This document shows positions 8,761 through 17,077 of a stretch of 64,000 nt of DNA, piece after piece; position 1 is the first letter of the stretch; each line of letters starts with the position of its first letter. The translations under genes were made by a program, and so were the position numbers. Under the pieces are notes generated by a model. The model searched no databases. It saw only the letters and a list, made by a program, of their open reading frames with translations, and was not told where the DNA came from. Source of the stretch: Phycisphaerae bacterium (GTDB lineage: Bacteria > Planctomycetota > Phycisphaerae > UBA1845). The DNA lies in the NCBI GenBank assembly GCA_029260015.1, contig JAJDEB010000036.1:744001-808000 (forward strand), written 5' to 3'.

Positions 8761-9966
8761 TTGAGAGTTCGCTCACCGCACAACCGAAATCGAGGCAACG
8801 CAACGACCTGGCGATTCCACCGCCGGAGTTTCTCAATGGCAGAAGCCGCTCTGGCGGTGCTGGTTGTGGGCATCATGATGGTCGCGGCGCTGAACATGGT
8901 GACCGTTTCGGCCAAAGCCCGCGGCGTCAACGCCTCGCTGGGTAAGGGGCCGGCGCTGGCCCATGGACTGATGAGTGAAGTGTTGCAGGCGTTCTACGAC
9001 GACCCCGATGAAGATCCGGTGCTTGTCGAGGGCCCGGAGGTCGTTCTCTCCAGCTACGATCCTTCATCACCTAACGCAAAAGACTTTGACGTCAATGACG
9101 ACAAGTACGTTGGCCAAGTCTTCCAGCCCACACTGCCCACTGATGCTGTCTCCTGGTCGGTGACAAAGGTGATGTTTCAAGCCAAATACGAAGGGAATAC
9201 CGACGGTATCGCCAGCATCCAGCTTCGCCCGATTGATTCGGCAAACAAACCATCCGGCGCCATCATCGAACAAGTACCGATGCCGGAAAGTTCGCTCTCT
9301 TCCGGCCACACATGGCAAACTTTCAACTACAGCAGTGCGACCGGATTGTTGCCCGATGACGGACTCTCTTTTGTTGTCGCCGTTCAACTGAACGATAGCA
9401 AGGTCTGCGCGGTTCTCTATGACGACGACAATGGAGACGGATACGTCGAGACGAACAATGGAGGCGCACACTGGCAAGGTTGGAGCATAGGCATGCCCCA
9501 TTACGTCTACGGTAAAGTTACAACCAATGTTGGTGGGGCAGACTACATCGGAACAGAAACTGGAGAAGGCACCAGCACCCGGTCCGACTTTGACGATGTG
9601 GACGATTACCACAGCTGGTCTGCGTCTCCCCCCCAAAGCAAAGACGGTACGGATTTGCCCGACTATGACGGCTGGACGCGCAGTGTAACCGTCGAATGGG
9701 TCAATGTGAATTCGCCAGGCGGAACCGCCGCAAATAGCGAAACCGGTGCGAAGCGAATCACGGTGACGGTGACGGACCCGCGCGGCGCTGAAACAACGAT
9801 TGTGAGTGTTCGCAGCAATACGGGCACCTACGAGCAGGAAGTGATGGCCAGGCGAACGTATTGCAGTTGGGTCGGATTGGACATGCAAATTGGTGAGGCC
9901 AACGCGGCGCTTTCATTGGGAGCGTCATTGGCCAACGAGCCGGTGGTGACGAGCGGGGGGGGGTAA
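8761..9966 (+). CDS. Pseudopilin (GspI/J position) with possible switched tail
   Basis: I place the start at TTG 8761: ACGGAGG lies seven bases upstream and the previous gene stops at 8744. This gives 401 residues; an in-frame ATG at 8692 would overlap the previous gene. The leader RRS is followed by FSMAEAALAVLVVGIMMVAA, a prepilin helix with Glu at +5. The body is beta-rich and acidic, with a region like ice-structuring or jelly-roll domains (VSWSVTKVMFQAKYEG). The frame ends TSGGG-stop on a G9 run (9955-9963). One extra G would continue the frame through 9967-10079, encoding about 38 residues with a cystine-knot pattern, and end seven bases before the next start. So the present stop may be an off-phase variant or a sequence error. 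Confidence 0.8.
   Translation: MRVRSPHNRNRGNATTWRFHRRSFSMAEAALAVLVVGIMMVAALNMVTVSAKARGVNASLGKGPALAHGLMSEVLQAFYDDPDEDPVLVEGPEVVLSSYDPSSPNAKDFDVNDDKYVGQVFQPTLPTDAVSWSVTKVMFQAKYEGNTDGIASIQLRPIDSANKPSGAIIEQVPMPESSLSSGHTWQTFNYSSATGLLPDDGLSFVVAVQLNDSKVCAVLYDDDNGDGYVETNNGGAHWQGWSIGMPHYVYGKVTTNVGGADYIGTETGEGTSTRSDFDDVDDYHSWSASPPQSKDGTDLPDYDGWTRSVTVEWVNVNSPGGTAANSETGAKRITVTVTDPRGAETTIVSVRSNTGTYEQEVMARRTYCSWVGLDMQIGEANAALSLGASLANEPVVTSGGG
9955..9963 (+). repeat. G9 homopolymer at the end of a pseudopilin frame
   Basis: Nine consecutive G followed directly by TAA. With nine G the upstream frame stops at 9966; with ten G, or seven, it runs on to 10079 through a Cys-rich tail. Poly-G runs of this length are typical contingency sites and are also error-prone in sequencing, so both readings stand. 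Confidence 0.7.
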
Positions 9967-10085
9967 ATGACCCAGTCGAGGACGATCCGCCACCCTGCAA
10001 AGCAATGAACGAATCCTGCACCACAGATGAAGAGTGTTGTAGCAACAATTGCCATACGAACAATAAATGTAAGGACTAACGAGTA

Positions 10086-11603
10086 ATGATTCCGCATTGC
10101 TTCAGAGTTTCATTTCCGCGCTCGCATAGACGTCGCGTAAGTAGGGTGGGCCGTGCCCACCAAGTCTTGAACCGTTCCAACAGCGGTGGGCACGGCCCAC
10201 CCTACACCGCGCATCGTCATCACCGTAGAAGGTCAGCCGGTTACCTGTTGGTGCTGGGCGCGACGATGCTGCTGACCGTCATCGGGTATGCGTCGATCAT
10301 GACGGCGCGGATCAACACCCGCATGGTGACCGGAACCAACGACTGGGCTGAGGCGGGGGCCATCGCGATCGCAGCGGCTGAGCTGGCACCGCTGGTTCTT
10401 CAAGACCCCGATTGGCGCGACAGCATTGCGAGCGGCGTCGCAATCGACTTTAAGATTGGCGATGGGACTGCATCCATTGTTTATGTTGACGAGGACGACG
10501 ATGACTTTTCGACCGGTTTATACGATCCGATTCGGGCCTATGGGATGGGTAAGGTGGGTGATGCCCTGCGGGTGCGCAGCGTGTTATTGACGCCTAACTC
10601 AAACGTCCCAATGTCGTGCTTGGGGGTTGCGGCCCACGGCGCAGGCGGCTTTAGCGGATTCGGAGCAACCGTATCGTCCAATCAGATCATCAGCACTGCC
10701 GCAAGCCTGAGTGGGTTTATGCTGACTATCAATTCAGATGTGGAATACATGGGGTCTGTGATTGGCCCAACGGTCAACGGGACCAAGACCAAAGTTTCGA
10801 TCGCCCGAACCATGCCTGACCCGACTACTGTGTTTGAGTATTACGTCAACAACGGAACGACGATACCACTGGGCGCTCTCCCCGTTGTCAATGGCGATCC
10901 AACCATCGACGCAGCGGTCTTAACACCATCACGTAATCCGTATACCGGCGAACTCAATTCCGAGGGTATTTATGTGATCGATTGCGCCGGTGGTGTGGTT
11001 GACATTCGCAACTCGCGCATCGAGGGAACGCTGGTGCTCATCAATGCTCAGGAAAACGACTTCTCAAACCATTGCGAGGTGCTTGGGCAGGTCACCTGGA
11101 AACCGGCCATCGCCAATTATCCTGCTGCTTTGGTGGAGGGCAATTTCGATTTTTCGTTTCAGGGCGGGGTGATGATGAGCGAATCGGGATTGGGGGTCAA
11201 TTTGAACCCGGTCGGCGCGCCGTACAATGGCGAAGAAGACGCTGCTCTGGATGATGAATACCCGTCTCGCATACAGGGCCTGGTATATGCTTCCGCTGGT
11301 TCAGGTTTCTTGAGTAGCACACCGTACATCGAAGGCGTGTGGCTGTCGGGCAGCAAGTTCGGTGCCATCGGAGGAGCCAGCGCGACGGTGGATTACAGCA
11401 ACCAATATTTCCGTGAACCTCCGCCGGGGTTCGGCACTGGACCCTACGAACCCGTCGTTGGAACATGGCGATGGGATGTCGCTCCGTGCGGTGCCCGAAG
11501 AGCACCATGTGCGCAGGATTCTGACTGCTGCTCCGGCGACTGCAATGGAACAAGCGGGAAATGTGTGCAAGCGGGCCTAATCGGCATCGACCTGCCCATT
11601 TGA
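10086..11603 (+). CDS. GspK/PilX-like pseudopilin with knottin-type tail
   Basis: 505 residues. A long basic N-terminus precedes a membrane helix AGYLLVLGATMLLTVIGYASI without the usual FTLVE motif, as in GspK/PilX-like proteins of this phylum. The middle is beta-rich with right-handed-repeat character (ISTAASLSGFMLTINSDVEY, VVDIRNSRIEGTLVLINA), reminiscent of polymer-forming or pectate-lyase-like surface proteins. The end has six Cys spaced CX6CX5CCX3CX6C, the inhibitor cystine-knot spacing. Residues about 19-41 are the in-frame translation of a REP pair (10141-10205), so the true start may lie further in, or the REP landed in the leader. It closes the pseudopilin operon. Confidence 0.75.
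   Translation: MIPHCFRVSFPRSHRRRVSRVGRAHQVLNRSNSGGHGPPYTAHRHHRRRSAGYLLVLGATMLLTVIGYASIMTARINTRMVTGTNDWAEAGAIAIAAAELAPLVLQDPDWRDSIASGVAIDFKIGDGTASIVYVDEDDDDFSTGLYDPIRAYGMGKVGDALRVRSVLLTPNSNVPMSCLGVAAHGAGGFSGFGATVSSNQIISTAASLSGFMLTINSDVEYMGSVIGPTVNGTKTKVSIARTMPDPTTVFEYYVNNGTTIPLGALPVVNGDPTIDAAVLTPSRNPYTGELNSEGIYVIDCAGGVVDIRNSRIEGTLVLINAQENDFSNHCEVLGQVTWKPAIANYPAALVEGNFDFSFQGGVMMSESGLGVNLNPVGAPYNGEEDAALDDEYPSRIQGLVYASAGSGFLSSTPYIEGVWLSGSKFGAIGGASATVDYSNQYFREPPPGFGTGPYEPVVGTWRWDVAPCGARRAPCAQDSDCCSGDCNGTSGKCVQAGLIGIDLPI
10141..10205. repeat. REP pair, family A, inside a coding frame
   Basis: Two inverted 21-base arms, each beginning GTAGGGTGGGCCGTG at its outer end, separated by 23 bases. Each arm folds on itself (GGTGGGC/GCCCACC). 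The pair lies in frame within the pseudopilin gene, upstream of its membrane helix. Same family as 49232, 55165 and 57695. Confidence 0.85.
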
Positions 11604-11756
11604 TACGGCTGGCTTGCTGTCCCGCACATCACCACCGCAACTCGACTCGCCTGATACAGGTACACCCAAGTATTGATTTCATGAATCGCCGAAAGCATGT
11701 ACGATTTGGATCGACTCAGCTTTTTTGCAATACGATTCAAAACGAGGAAATGTGCA

Positions 11757-13169
11757 ATGCGGAGCGGTTTAATCGGGCTATGCGCCATATGCGTCGTTAC
11801 CTGCGCTTGCGCCGATGAGGCAACAACCTCGCAGCGGTCACTGTCAAAAGTCATTGTGCATCAATTAGCCCCACCCCTTTCGAGCGAAGCGGTCGCAGAA
11901 GATTGGTCGGAATTCCTCGGGTCCCGCGGCGACATGACGTCTCGCGAAATGCCGCTCAGGCTCGACTTTGGATCGAACGGTCCGTTATTGATCTGGGAAA
12001 TGGCAACTGGTAGTGGTTATGCAGCGCCGTCCGTTGTCGGTGGGCGCCTGGTTTTCTTTCATCGCGCAGGCGACGAAGCCCGGGTCGAGTGCGTCGATGC
12101 TGAAACCGGTCAGAACCATTGGACTTTTGCGTATCCAACCGGTTACACCGATCGCTTCAACTTTAGCAACGGTCCGCGTAGCAGCCCGGTGATTTCCGAC
12201 GGAAAGGTATATGTTCACGGAGCCGAGGGTAGATTGCACTGTCTGGATTTGGCGAGTGGCAAGCTTTTGTGGAAGCTCGACACGTCGGAGCAATACAAGG
12301 TACCCCAGGATTTCTTCGGTGTGGGGTCGTCTCCGATTGTTTACGGCAAGCTGTTGATTCTGGCCATTGGAGCGCCGGAAGGTCCGTGCGTCGTTGCGCT
12401 CGACAAGGAAACCGGTAAGGAAGTCTGGCGCGCGGGCAAGACGTGGCGTGCGGGATACGCCACTCCGATGGTTGCCACGCTCAACGGAAAACCGCGCGTT
12501 CTGTTTTTTGCTGGGGGCGATGATGACCCTCCGACGGGCGGATTGATCGGGATTGATCCTGCCAACGGAAGAGTCGCATTCGAGTTTCCGTTTCGCAGCC
12601 GCATCGTCAACTCAGTGAACGCATCCAATCCCGTTGTCAGCGGCAATCAGATTTTCATCTCGAGCAGTTACAACACGGGTGCAGTACTCTTAGAAGTTGG
12701 CGACAACGATCGGATTAAGGAAGTCTGGCGCACGCGCAAGTTCGGGGCACACTTTATGACACCGATCGTGCGTGAACAGTTCCTCTATGGCATCACCGGT
12801 GCGGGCATGGGTGATACGGAAATCGCCTGCGTCGATTGGGCGTCGGGAGATGTAAAGTGGCATACCGCGCCGAACTGGCCAACCACGGTCGTGCAAGCAG
12901 GCGAAAAACGCGAGGTCATGATGTCGTCATTTCGTGGCAGCCTGCTGGGGCTGACCGACGGCTTTCTGATTCTAGGCGAAAGGGGCCACCTGGCATTTGG
13001 AAAAATGACGCCGGACGGTTACACCGAACTCTCCCGAACGTCGCTTTTCTACGCCGACGAAACATGGACCCCGCCAGTCATCAGCCGCGGACTGCTATAC
13101 ATTTGTCAAAACAAACCAGACAGAATAACCGGATCAACGCCCCGTCTGTTGTGCTACTCGCTGCGATAA
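11757..13169 (+). CDS. Secreted PQQ-like beta-propeller protein
   Basis: 470 residues from ATG 11757, chosen because GAGG lies nine bases upstream; an in-frame ATG at 11697 has no such site. The signal peptide is LIGLCAICVVTCACA, then DE. The mature part begins with WSEFLGSRGDMTSREMPL and repeats WD-like blades: ARVECVDAETGQNHWTFAYP, GRLHCLDLASGKLLWKLD, CVVALDKETGKEVWRAGKTW. This is the BamB/PQQ-like eight-bladed fold, usually without bound PQQ in these proteins. It should be periplasmic or surface-bound; its role is unknown. It is related to the proteins at 1-919 and 58488-59768. It converges on the SPFH-like gene, with nine bases between their ends. Confidence 0.88.
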   Translation: MRSGLIGLCAICVVTCACADEATTSQRSLSKVIVHQLAPPLSSEAVAEDWSEFLGSRGDMTSREMPLRLDFGSNGPLLIWEMATGSGYAAPSVVGGRLVFFHRAGDEARVECVDAETGQNHWTFAYPTGYTDRFNFSNGPRSSPVISDGKVYVHGAEGRLHCLDLASGKLLWKLDTSEQYKVPQDFFGVGSSPIVYGKLLILAIGAPEGPCVVALDKETGKEVWRAGKTWRAGYATPMVATLNGKPRVLFFAGGDDDPPTGGLIGIDPANGRVAFEFPFRSRIVNSVNASNPVVSGNQIFISSSYNTGAVLLEVGDNDRIKEVWRTRKFGAHFMTPIVREQFLYGITGAGMGDTEIACVDWASGDVKWHTAPNWPTTVVQAGEKREVMMSSFRGSLLGLTDGFLILGERGHLAFGKMTPDGYTELSRTSLFYADETWTPPVISRGLLYICQNKPDRITGSTPRLLCYSLR

Positions 13170-13178
13170 GTAAACGGA

Positions 13179-14984
13179 CTAAGTGATCTGGCTTGGGGCA
13201 GTAAGCGGAATCAAACACACGTCCTGCGTGCTGTGGCCGGTGAGTTGCGCAATGGATACAGTTTGCGCGGGGTGCTTGGGTTGGTTGCCGTTCCAGATGA
13301 CGACGCGGTCGCGGGCGTCGTTGATCGCTACGATGACATCGGACGCGCATTCGGCGCGGCGAATGGTTTGACCGCCGGCCTCGTAGCGGCAAACGAATGA
13401 ATCGCCCAGCACCTCCGAGTACACAGCCAGCGACGTATCAGTGTAGAACAAACGGGCGACATCGCCATCGCCGATCGAGTTAATCGATTCGACGGCCCGG
13501 CGACTTCCAGCATGAATCCGATGCGGCGATTCGCACATCAGACCATTCCAATGCAGCACATCGCCATCGACAGTGCCGGCGAATATATCATCGCCCTCGA
13601 CGGACAGCGCCGTGATCGTATCACCCCTGGCCGAAAGCACCGCCTCACCGGATTTCAGATCGCCTTCCAGCACGCTTTGAATCGAATCGTCTACGCTGCA
13701 CCAAAATCGCCCGGACGCGAACGCAGCACATCGGACGGCCTTCGCCTGTGCAGTTTTGTCTTCAAATAATCGGAAGGCCTTCGTATTGGGACCGTCAGAT
13801 TCGGCGGATGCGTCGTCCAAAAGACGCGGCCAGGCAATTACGCCGAGTTCCGAATGGGTACCGACCACCCAGCGATCGCTGACAGCCACTGCGTTGAATC
13901 CGCCTCGTGGCAATTCGGCGCACTCGTATGCGAACGTATTCTTGATCGCCTCGTCTGAAACATCCAATTCGTATATGCCAGTCGAAGCGCCGATCCACAG
14001 GGTCAATAGCGCGGTATCACTTGCGCATTGGACGGAACGCATACGCCCCACTTCACCGCTCACAGCAATGCGCTGGGGCGCGTCGGCGAGGCGATTCATG
14101 TCAAAAAGCAGCACCTCGTTACCGGTCAGGGCCACCACCCGATCGGTGACCGGTTGCGTCGCCCGCGATTCAAAAAGGGCTTGATACAACTGGCCACGCT
14201 GCGATTCGGAAAAAGCCATCATCAGATCGGACATCGCCGCATGCGGCGATTCGTTGGCGAGTTCCTTCAATTTTGCCAGCATCGACTGGAGGTGATCGAG
14301 CTTTTGGGTTTGCGCTGCGCTGATGGCTTCGCGCAGTTCGCCCTGGGCAGCGTGTTCATGGAGTCGGCGGGCGGCTTGTTCTTCTGCTGCTCTTGCGCGG
14401 GCGTGGCCTTCGGATGCGAAACGAATTTCGCGTATCGCTTCGATCGATAGTCCACTGGAAAAGCAGACTTCGGCGACGGATTCGTTGACGGATTCCTTCG
14501 CTTCTGTGCCGAGCTTTCCACCGACGAGTTCGCCGGAATTGTGCGCCGCGACAAACGCCTGCATTCCTTTTTCAATTGAAGGACGCAGGCAGGATTGAAC
14601 GGACTTCACGTCGGCTTCGGTTCGACTGGCAATCACACGATCGCGGAAGGAGTCGAGGTCGGCGCGCTCGGGCACCAGTTCGACCTGAACCTGCACGCCA
14701 ACGTCGCAAAGGTAACTGTCATTTGCAGGTAGCTTTTGCATCTCGAACGTAAGGTCGATCGGCTGACTGCGGAAGATCAACAATTCGGAGAGGTCGCTAC
14801 CGTCAATGACTTGCCCCGGTCGGTGGATACGATGAACACCACCGTGCGTGATGGACTTTGCCGCAAAACCGGCGGGCAGATCGAAGCTGCGTTTGAACAC
14901 GCCGAAGATCGCTTCTGCCGGTATGGACACCGCGACCGAATCCGGATTCGACAACCATTTTTGAATGTCGATAACGCTGCTCAT
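13179..14984 (-). CDS. SPFH-like domain fused to a beta-propeller (ESCRT-like operon)
   Basis: 601 residues from ATG 14984; in-frame starts at 15017 (ATG) and 15044 (GTG) would add an N-terminal CEQC stretch. Residues about 15-190 look like an SPFH/band-7 domain: AIFGVFKRSFDLPAGFAAKS, then DVGVQVQVELVPERADLDSF with RDRVIASR and an end near SSGLSIEAIREIRF. About 185-275 is a helical, Ala/Glu/Gln-rich coiled coil as in flotillins. About 280-601 repeats VVALTGNEVLLFD-like and ITALSVEGDDIFAGTVDGDV blades, a WD-type propeller. No membrane helix or signal is visible. SPFH proteins scaffold membrane microdomains, and phage-shock systems often include them. Last gene of the 21081-13179 run; I infer a scaffold or sensor for the coiled-coil/AAA machinery. 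Confidence 0.7.
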   Translation of the reverse strand: MSSVIDIQKWLSNPDSVAVSIPAEAIFGVFKRSFDLPAGFAAKSITHGGVHRIHRPGQVIDGSDLSELLIFRSQPIDLTFEMQKLPANDSYLCDVGVQVQVELVPERADLDSFRDRVIASRTEADVKSVQSCLRPSIEKGMQAFVAAHNSGELVGGKLGTEAKESVNESVAEVCFSSGLSIEAIREIRFASEGHARARAAEEQAARRLHEHAAQGELREAISAAQTQKLDHLQSMLAKLKELANESPHAAMSDLMMAFSESQRGQLYQALFESRATQPVTDRVVALTGNEVLLFDMNRLADAPQRIAVSGEVGRMRSVQCASDTALLTLWIGASTGIYELDVSDEAIKNTFAYECAELPRGGFNAVAVSDRWVVGTHSELGVIAWPRLLDDASAESDGPNTKAFRLFEDKTAQAKAVRCAAFASGRFWCSVDDSIQSVLEGDLKSGEAVLSARGDTITALSVEGDDIFAGTVDGDVLHWNGLMCESPHRIHAGSRRAVESINSIGDGDVARLFYTDTSLAVYSEVLGDSFVCRYEAGGQTIRRAECASDVIVAINDARDRVVIWNGNQPKHPAQTVSIAQLTGHSTQDVCLIPLTAPSQIT

Positions 14985-15021
14985 GGGGTGGTTGACTTTC
15001 TTTGGTCCCGTCTGCATTTTG

Positions 15022-15040
15022 CACTGCTCACAGAGCAGTG
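15022..15040. promoter_or_regulatory. Perfect 8-bp hairpin before the SPFH-like gene
   Basis: CACTGCTC and GAGCAGTG are separated by three bases, in the 140-base gap between the AAA ATPase and SPFH-like genes. There is no T run on the minus strand, so it is not an obvious terminator. It overlaps the possible GTG start region and could modulate translation or shield the messenger end. Confidence 0.3.
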
Positions 15041-15128
15041 GCACGTCCTATCGTATCCTAGTTACATCATCTCTTATTCGCCCGTTGGCCGCCTTTATTA
15101 TTCTCGTGTTTAATTATAGCGGGCCTCA

Positions 15129-16247
15129 CTAGCGGCCGGTCTGTTTGAACTTGTCGAACCGAATCAGGTCGCCCGCTTTGACCGATGGCGTCTGCGTTTC
15201 AATTTCGGCCAGCATGTCGGCATGCGTGATCATGCGCTCACCACCGCCCATCGCATCCATAAATGCCGCCTGTGCGGCTTGCATGCAGAGGTTGCGAATA
15301 TCGGCACCGCTGTACCCATCCAACCGATCGCACAAGACGCCAAGGTCCATGTCGCCAGCGATGGGTCGATCAGCCAGGTATATTTCCAGCAATCGAAATC
15401 GGGCTGGAGCGTCGGGCAAACCGACGTACACCTGCGTATCAAAGCGTCCTGGTCGCAACATCGCCTCGTCGAGCATCCACGGCTTATTGGTCGCTCCGAC
15501 AAAGAGCAGGGCCCGTTCGCCATTGCGATCGAACCCTTCAAGCTCCTGCAAGATTTGCGGGACGACGCGGGCCATCACTGTTGAACCGCTGGATTGGCGT
15601 CGTGGAACCAATGCCTCGATCTCGTCGATAAAAATCACGGAGCGATCATGCTGCTTGGCCGTCTCAAAAAGCTTACGGACGTTTTGCTCGGCTTCACCAA
15701 CCCACTTCGAAAGAATCTGCGCGGGGCTGATGACGAAGAACGTCGATTCGATTTCGTGGGCGATGGCTTTGGCCATCATCGTCTTACCGGTTCCGGGTGG
15801 GCCAAAAAGTAACACACCACCACCGATGTTAATCCCGTATTTTGCGGCTAACTCCGGATGACTGAACGGATAGATCATCTTCAACCGGATTTCCTGCTTG
15901 ATGTCTTCGAGCCCGGCGATGTCGTCGAAGCCGATGTCGGGTTTGTCTTGAACGATCCAATCGGATGCCGACGCACCTTCGTCTTCGTTTTCCTTGGCGC
16001 GGCGACGAAAGCGTCCGTCTTCCGGGTTGGCTTCAAAGCGTTTGCAATCCTTGGCCAGGTCGATCAACTCTGTGGCGACCTCTTCGCGCTGGCGGCGAAG
16101 CTCGGGCGTGTCGCTCGATTCAGCGAGTTCGATCATGCAGTCAGCCGCTTCTGCTAGGAACGTGCCCGCAGCCGCGTAGTCGCCTTTCTTGTAGGCGGTG
16201 ACGCCTTTGCTTTTGAGTCGCTCAAATGTGGAGTAGGAAACGCCCAT
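15129..16247 (-). CDS. MIT-AAA ATPase of the Vps4/katanin type
   Basis: 372 residues. About 6-74 is a three-helix hairpin like an MIT domain (AYKKGDYAAAGTFLAEAADC ... LIDLAKDCKRFE). Then a single AAA domain: Walker A GPPGTGKT (149-156), pore loop KWVGE (181-185), Walker B VIFIDE (204-209), second region of homology GATNKPWMLDEAMLRPGRFD (251-270) with two arginines, GYSGADI (311-317). The tail TPSVKAGDLIRFDKFKQ matches the Vps4/katanin C-terminal helix (PSVxxxDLxRYxKF). The WxGE pore loop plus this tail mark the meiotic clade rather than FtsH or Cdc48. Vps4 disassembles ESCRT-III filaments using MIT domains to hold their tails, and three ESCRT-III-like genes lie directly upstream. Starts ten bases after the preceding stop. 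Confidence 0.85.
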   Translation of the reverse strand: MGVSYSTFERLKSKGVTAYKKGDYAAAGTFLAEAADCMIELAESSDTPELRRQREEVATELIDLAKDCKRFEANPEDGRFRRRAKENEDEGASASDWIVQDKPDIGFDDIAGLEDIKQEIRLKMIYPFSHPELAAKYGINIGGGVLLFGPPGTGKTMMAKAIAHEIESTFFVISPAQILSKWVGEAEQNVRKLFETAKQHDRSVIFIDEIEALVPRRQSSGSTVMARVVPQILQELEGFDRNGERALLFVGATNKPWMLDEAMLRPGRFDTQVYVGLPDAPARFRLLEIYLADRPIAGDMDLGVLCDRLDGYSGADIRNLCMQAAQAAFMDAMGGGERMITHADMLAEIETQTPSVKAGDLIRFDKFKQTGR

Positions 16248-16256
16248 GATGTGTCG

Positions 16257-16862
16257 CTACTTCTGCTTTTCGCTCTTGCCTTTGAGGGCGTCGATTTCGG
16301 CACGGAGTCCGGCGAGTTTGCCCATTTCTTTTTGATGTTCGGCTTCGCTTTCGGCGTCGATCATGCGATCGATTTCTTCGTCGCTGATGGTGTCGGCGGT
16401 GGACATCTCCGCATCCTGTGCGGCGACGTCTTCGATGGTGTCGAGGAACATGCCCATTCGCTCTTCCATCGTTTGCGACTGAACCATCGCCTTTTCCCAA
16501 TCGGCTTGTGTTTTGACCAAATCGGTTTCGCCAAAGAGCTTGCCGATTTCGCTAGCCATCATCCCCATCGCTCCGGCGAAGTCAGCCGACGCTTCGGCTT
16601 GCTTTTTGATGATCATGGCGTTTTTGACGCTGAGCAGTTGGCGCTCTAGCACGCGTTTCATCGCCGCGGTTTTTTTAAGCGTGTTGCGGATGAATTGATA
16701 TTGCGCGGTGTCGCCGATTTCCTTGGCGCGGCGGGCATTCTTGACGAACTCATCGGTGAACTTGCCCTGTTCGCGAATGGCTTTTTCGATGCGACGAATG
16801 CCCTGGCGAATCTTAATATCGCGCTCGATGCGTCGCTCTTCGTTTGATTTGAAAAGTGCCAC
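16257..16862 (-). CDS. ESCRT-III/Snf7-like protein with MIM1-like tail
   Basis: 201 residues from GTG 16862, whose G is the last base of the pspC stop (TAGTG). The pattern follows ESCRT-III: basic N-terminus (LFKSNEERRIERDIKIRQG), a long helical hairpin (about 15-88), then FAGAMGMMASEIGKLFGETD resembling the CHMP2/CHMP1 helix-4 region, EKAMVQSQTMEERMGMFLDT as helix 4/5, and an acidic stretch DEEIDRMIDAESE. The last helix reads LRAEIDALKG, close to the MIT-interacting motif LxxRLxxLK with Glu in place of Arg. In eukaryotes and archaea such tails bind the MIT domain of Vps4, encoded by the next gene here. The resemblance is by eye; generic coiled coil remains possible. Confidence 0.72.
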   Translation of the reverse strand: MALFKSNEERRIERDIKIRQGIRRIEKAIREQGKFTDEFVKNARRAKEIGDTAQYQFIRNTLKKTAAMKRVLERQLLSVKNAMIIKKQAEASADFAGAMGMMASEIGKLFGETDLVKTQADWEKAMVQSQTMEERMGMFLDTIEDVAAQDAEMSTADTISDEEIDRMIDAESEAEHQKEMGKLAGLRAEIDALKGKSEKQK

Positions 16863-17062
16863 TAGTCGTACTCTCGCTGGGGGATCAGAATCCACAGTAG
16901 TATGTAAACGAGTACGCCTGAAAATGCGGTGAAGATGGTCGCAAACACATAAACTATGCGTACAACCGTCGGGTCCCAGTCAAAATAATCGGCGATCCCG
17001 CTACAAACACCGGCAATCTGTACATTGCTGCGACTTCTTCGCATTGGATATGGTGACGACAT
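16862..17062 (-). CDS. pspC: PspC-domain membrane protein
   Basis: 66 residues from ATG 17062, eight bases after AGAGGAG. The protein is nearly all PspC domain: VQIAGVCSGIADYFDWDPTVVRIVYV, then a hydrophobic stretch ending LLWILIPQREYD. In phage-shock systems PspC is an inner-membrane stress sensor that recruits PspA, itself an ESCRT-III superfamily member. Here it is inserted between two ESCRT-III-like genes, with stop and start codons overlapping by one base, so it is very probably the membrane anchor or sensor for those proteins. Confidence 0.88.
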   Translation of the reverse strand: MSSPYPMRRSRSNVQIAGVCSGIADYFDWDPTVVRIVYVFATIFTAFSGVLVYILLWILIPQREYD

Positions 17063-17077
17063 CAACAACTCTCCTCT

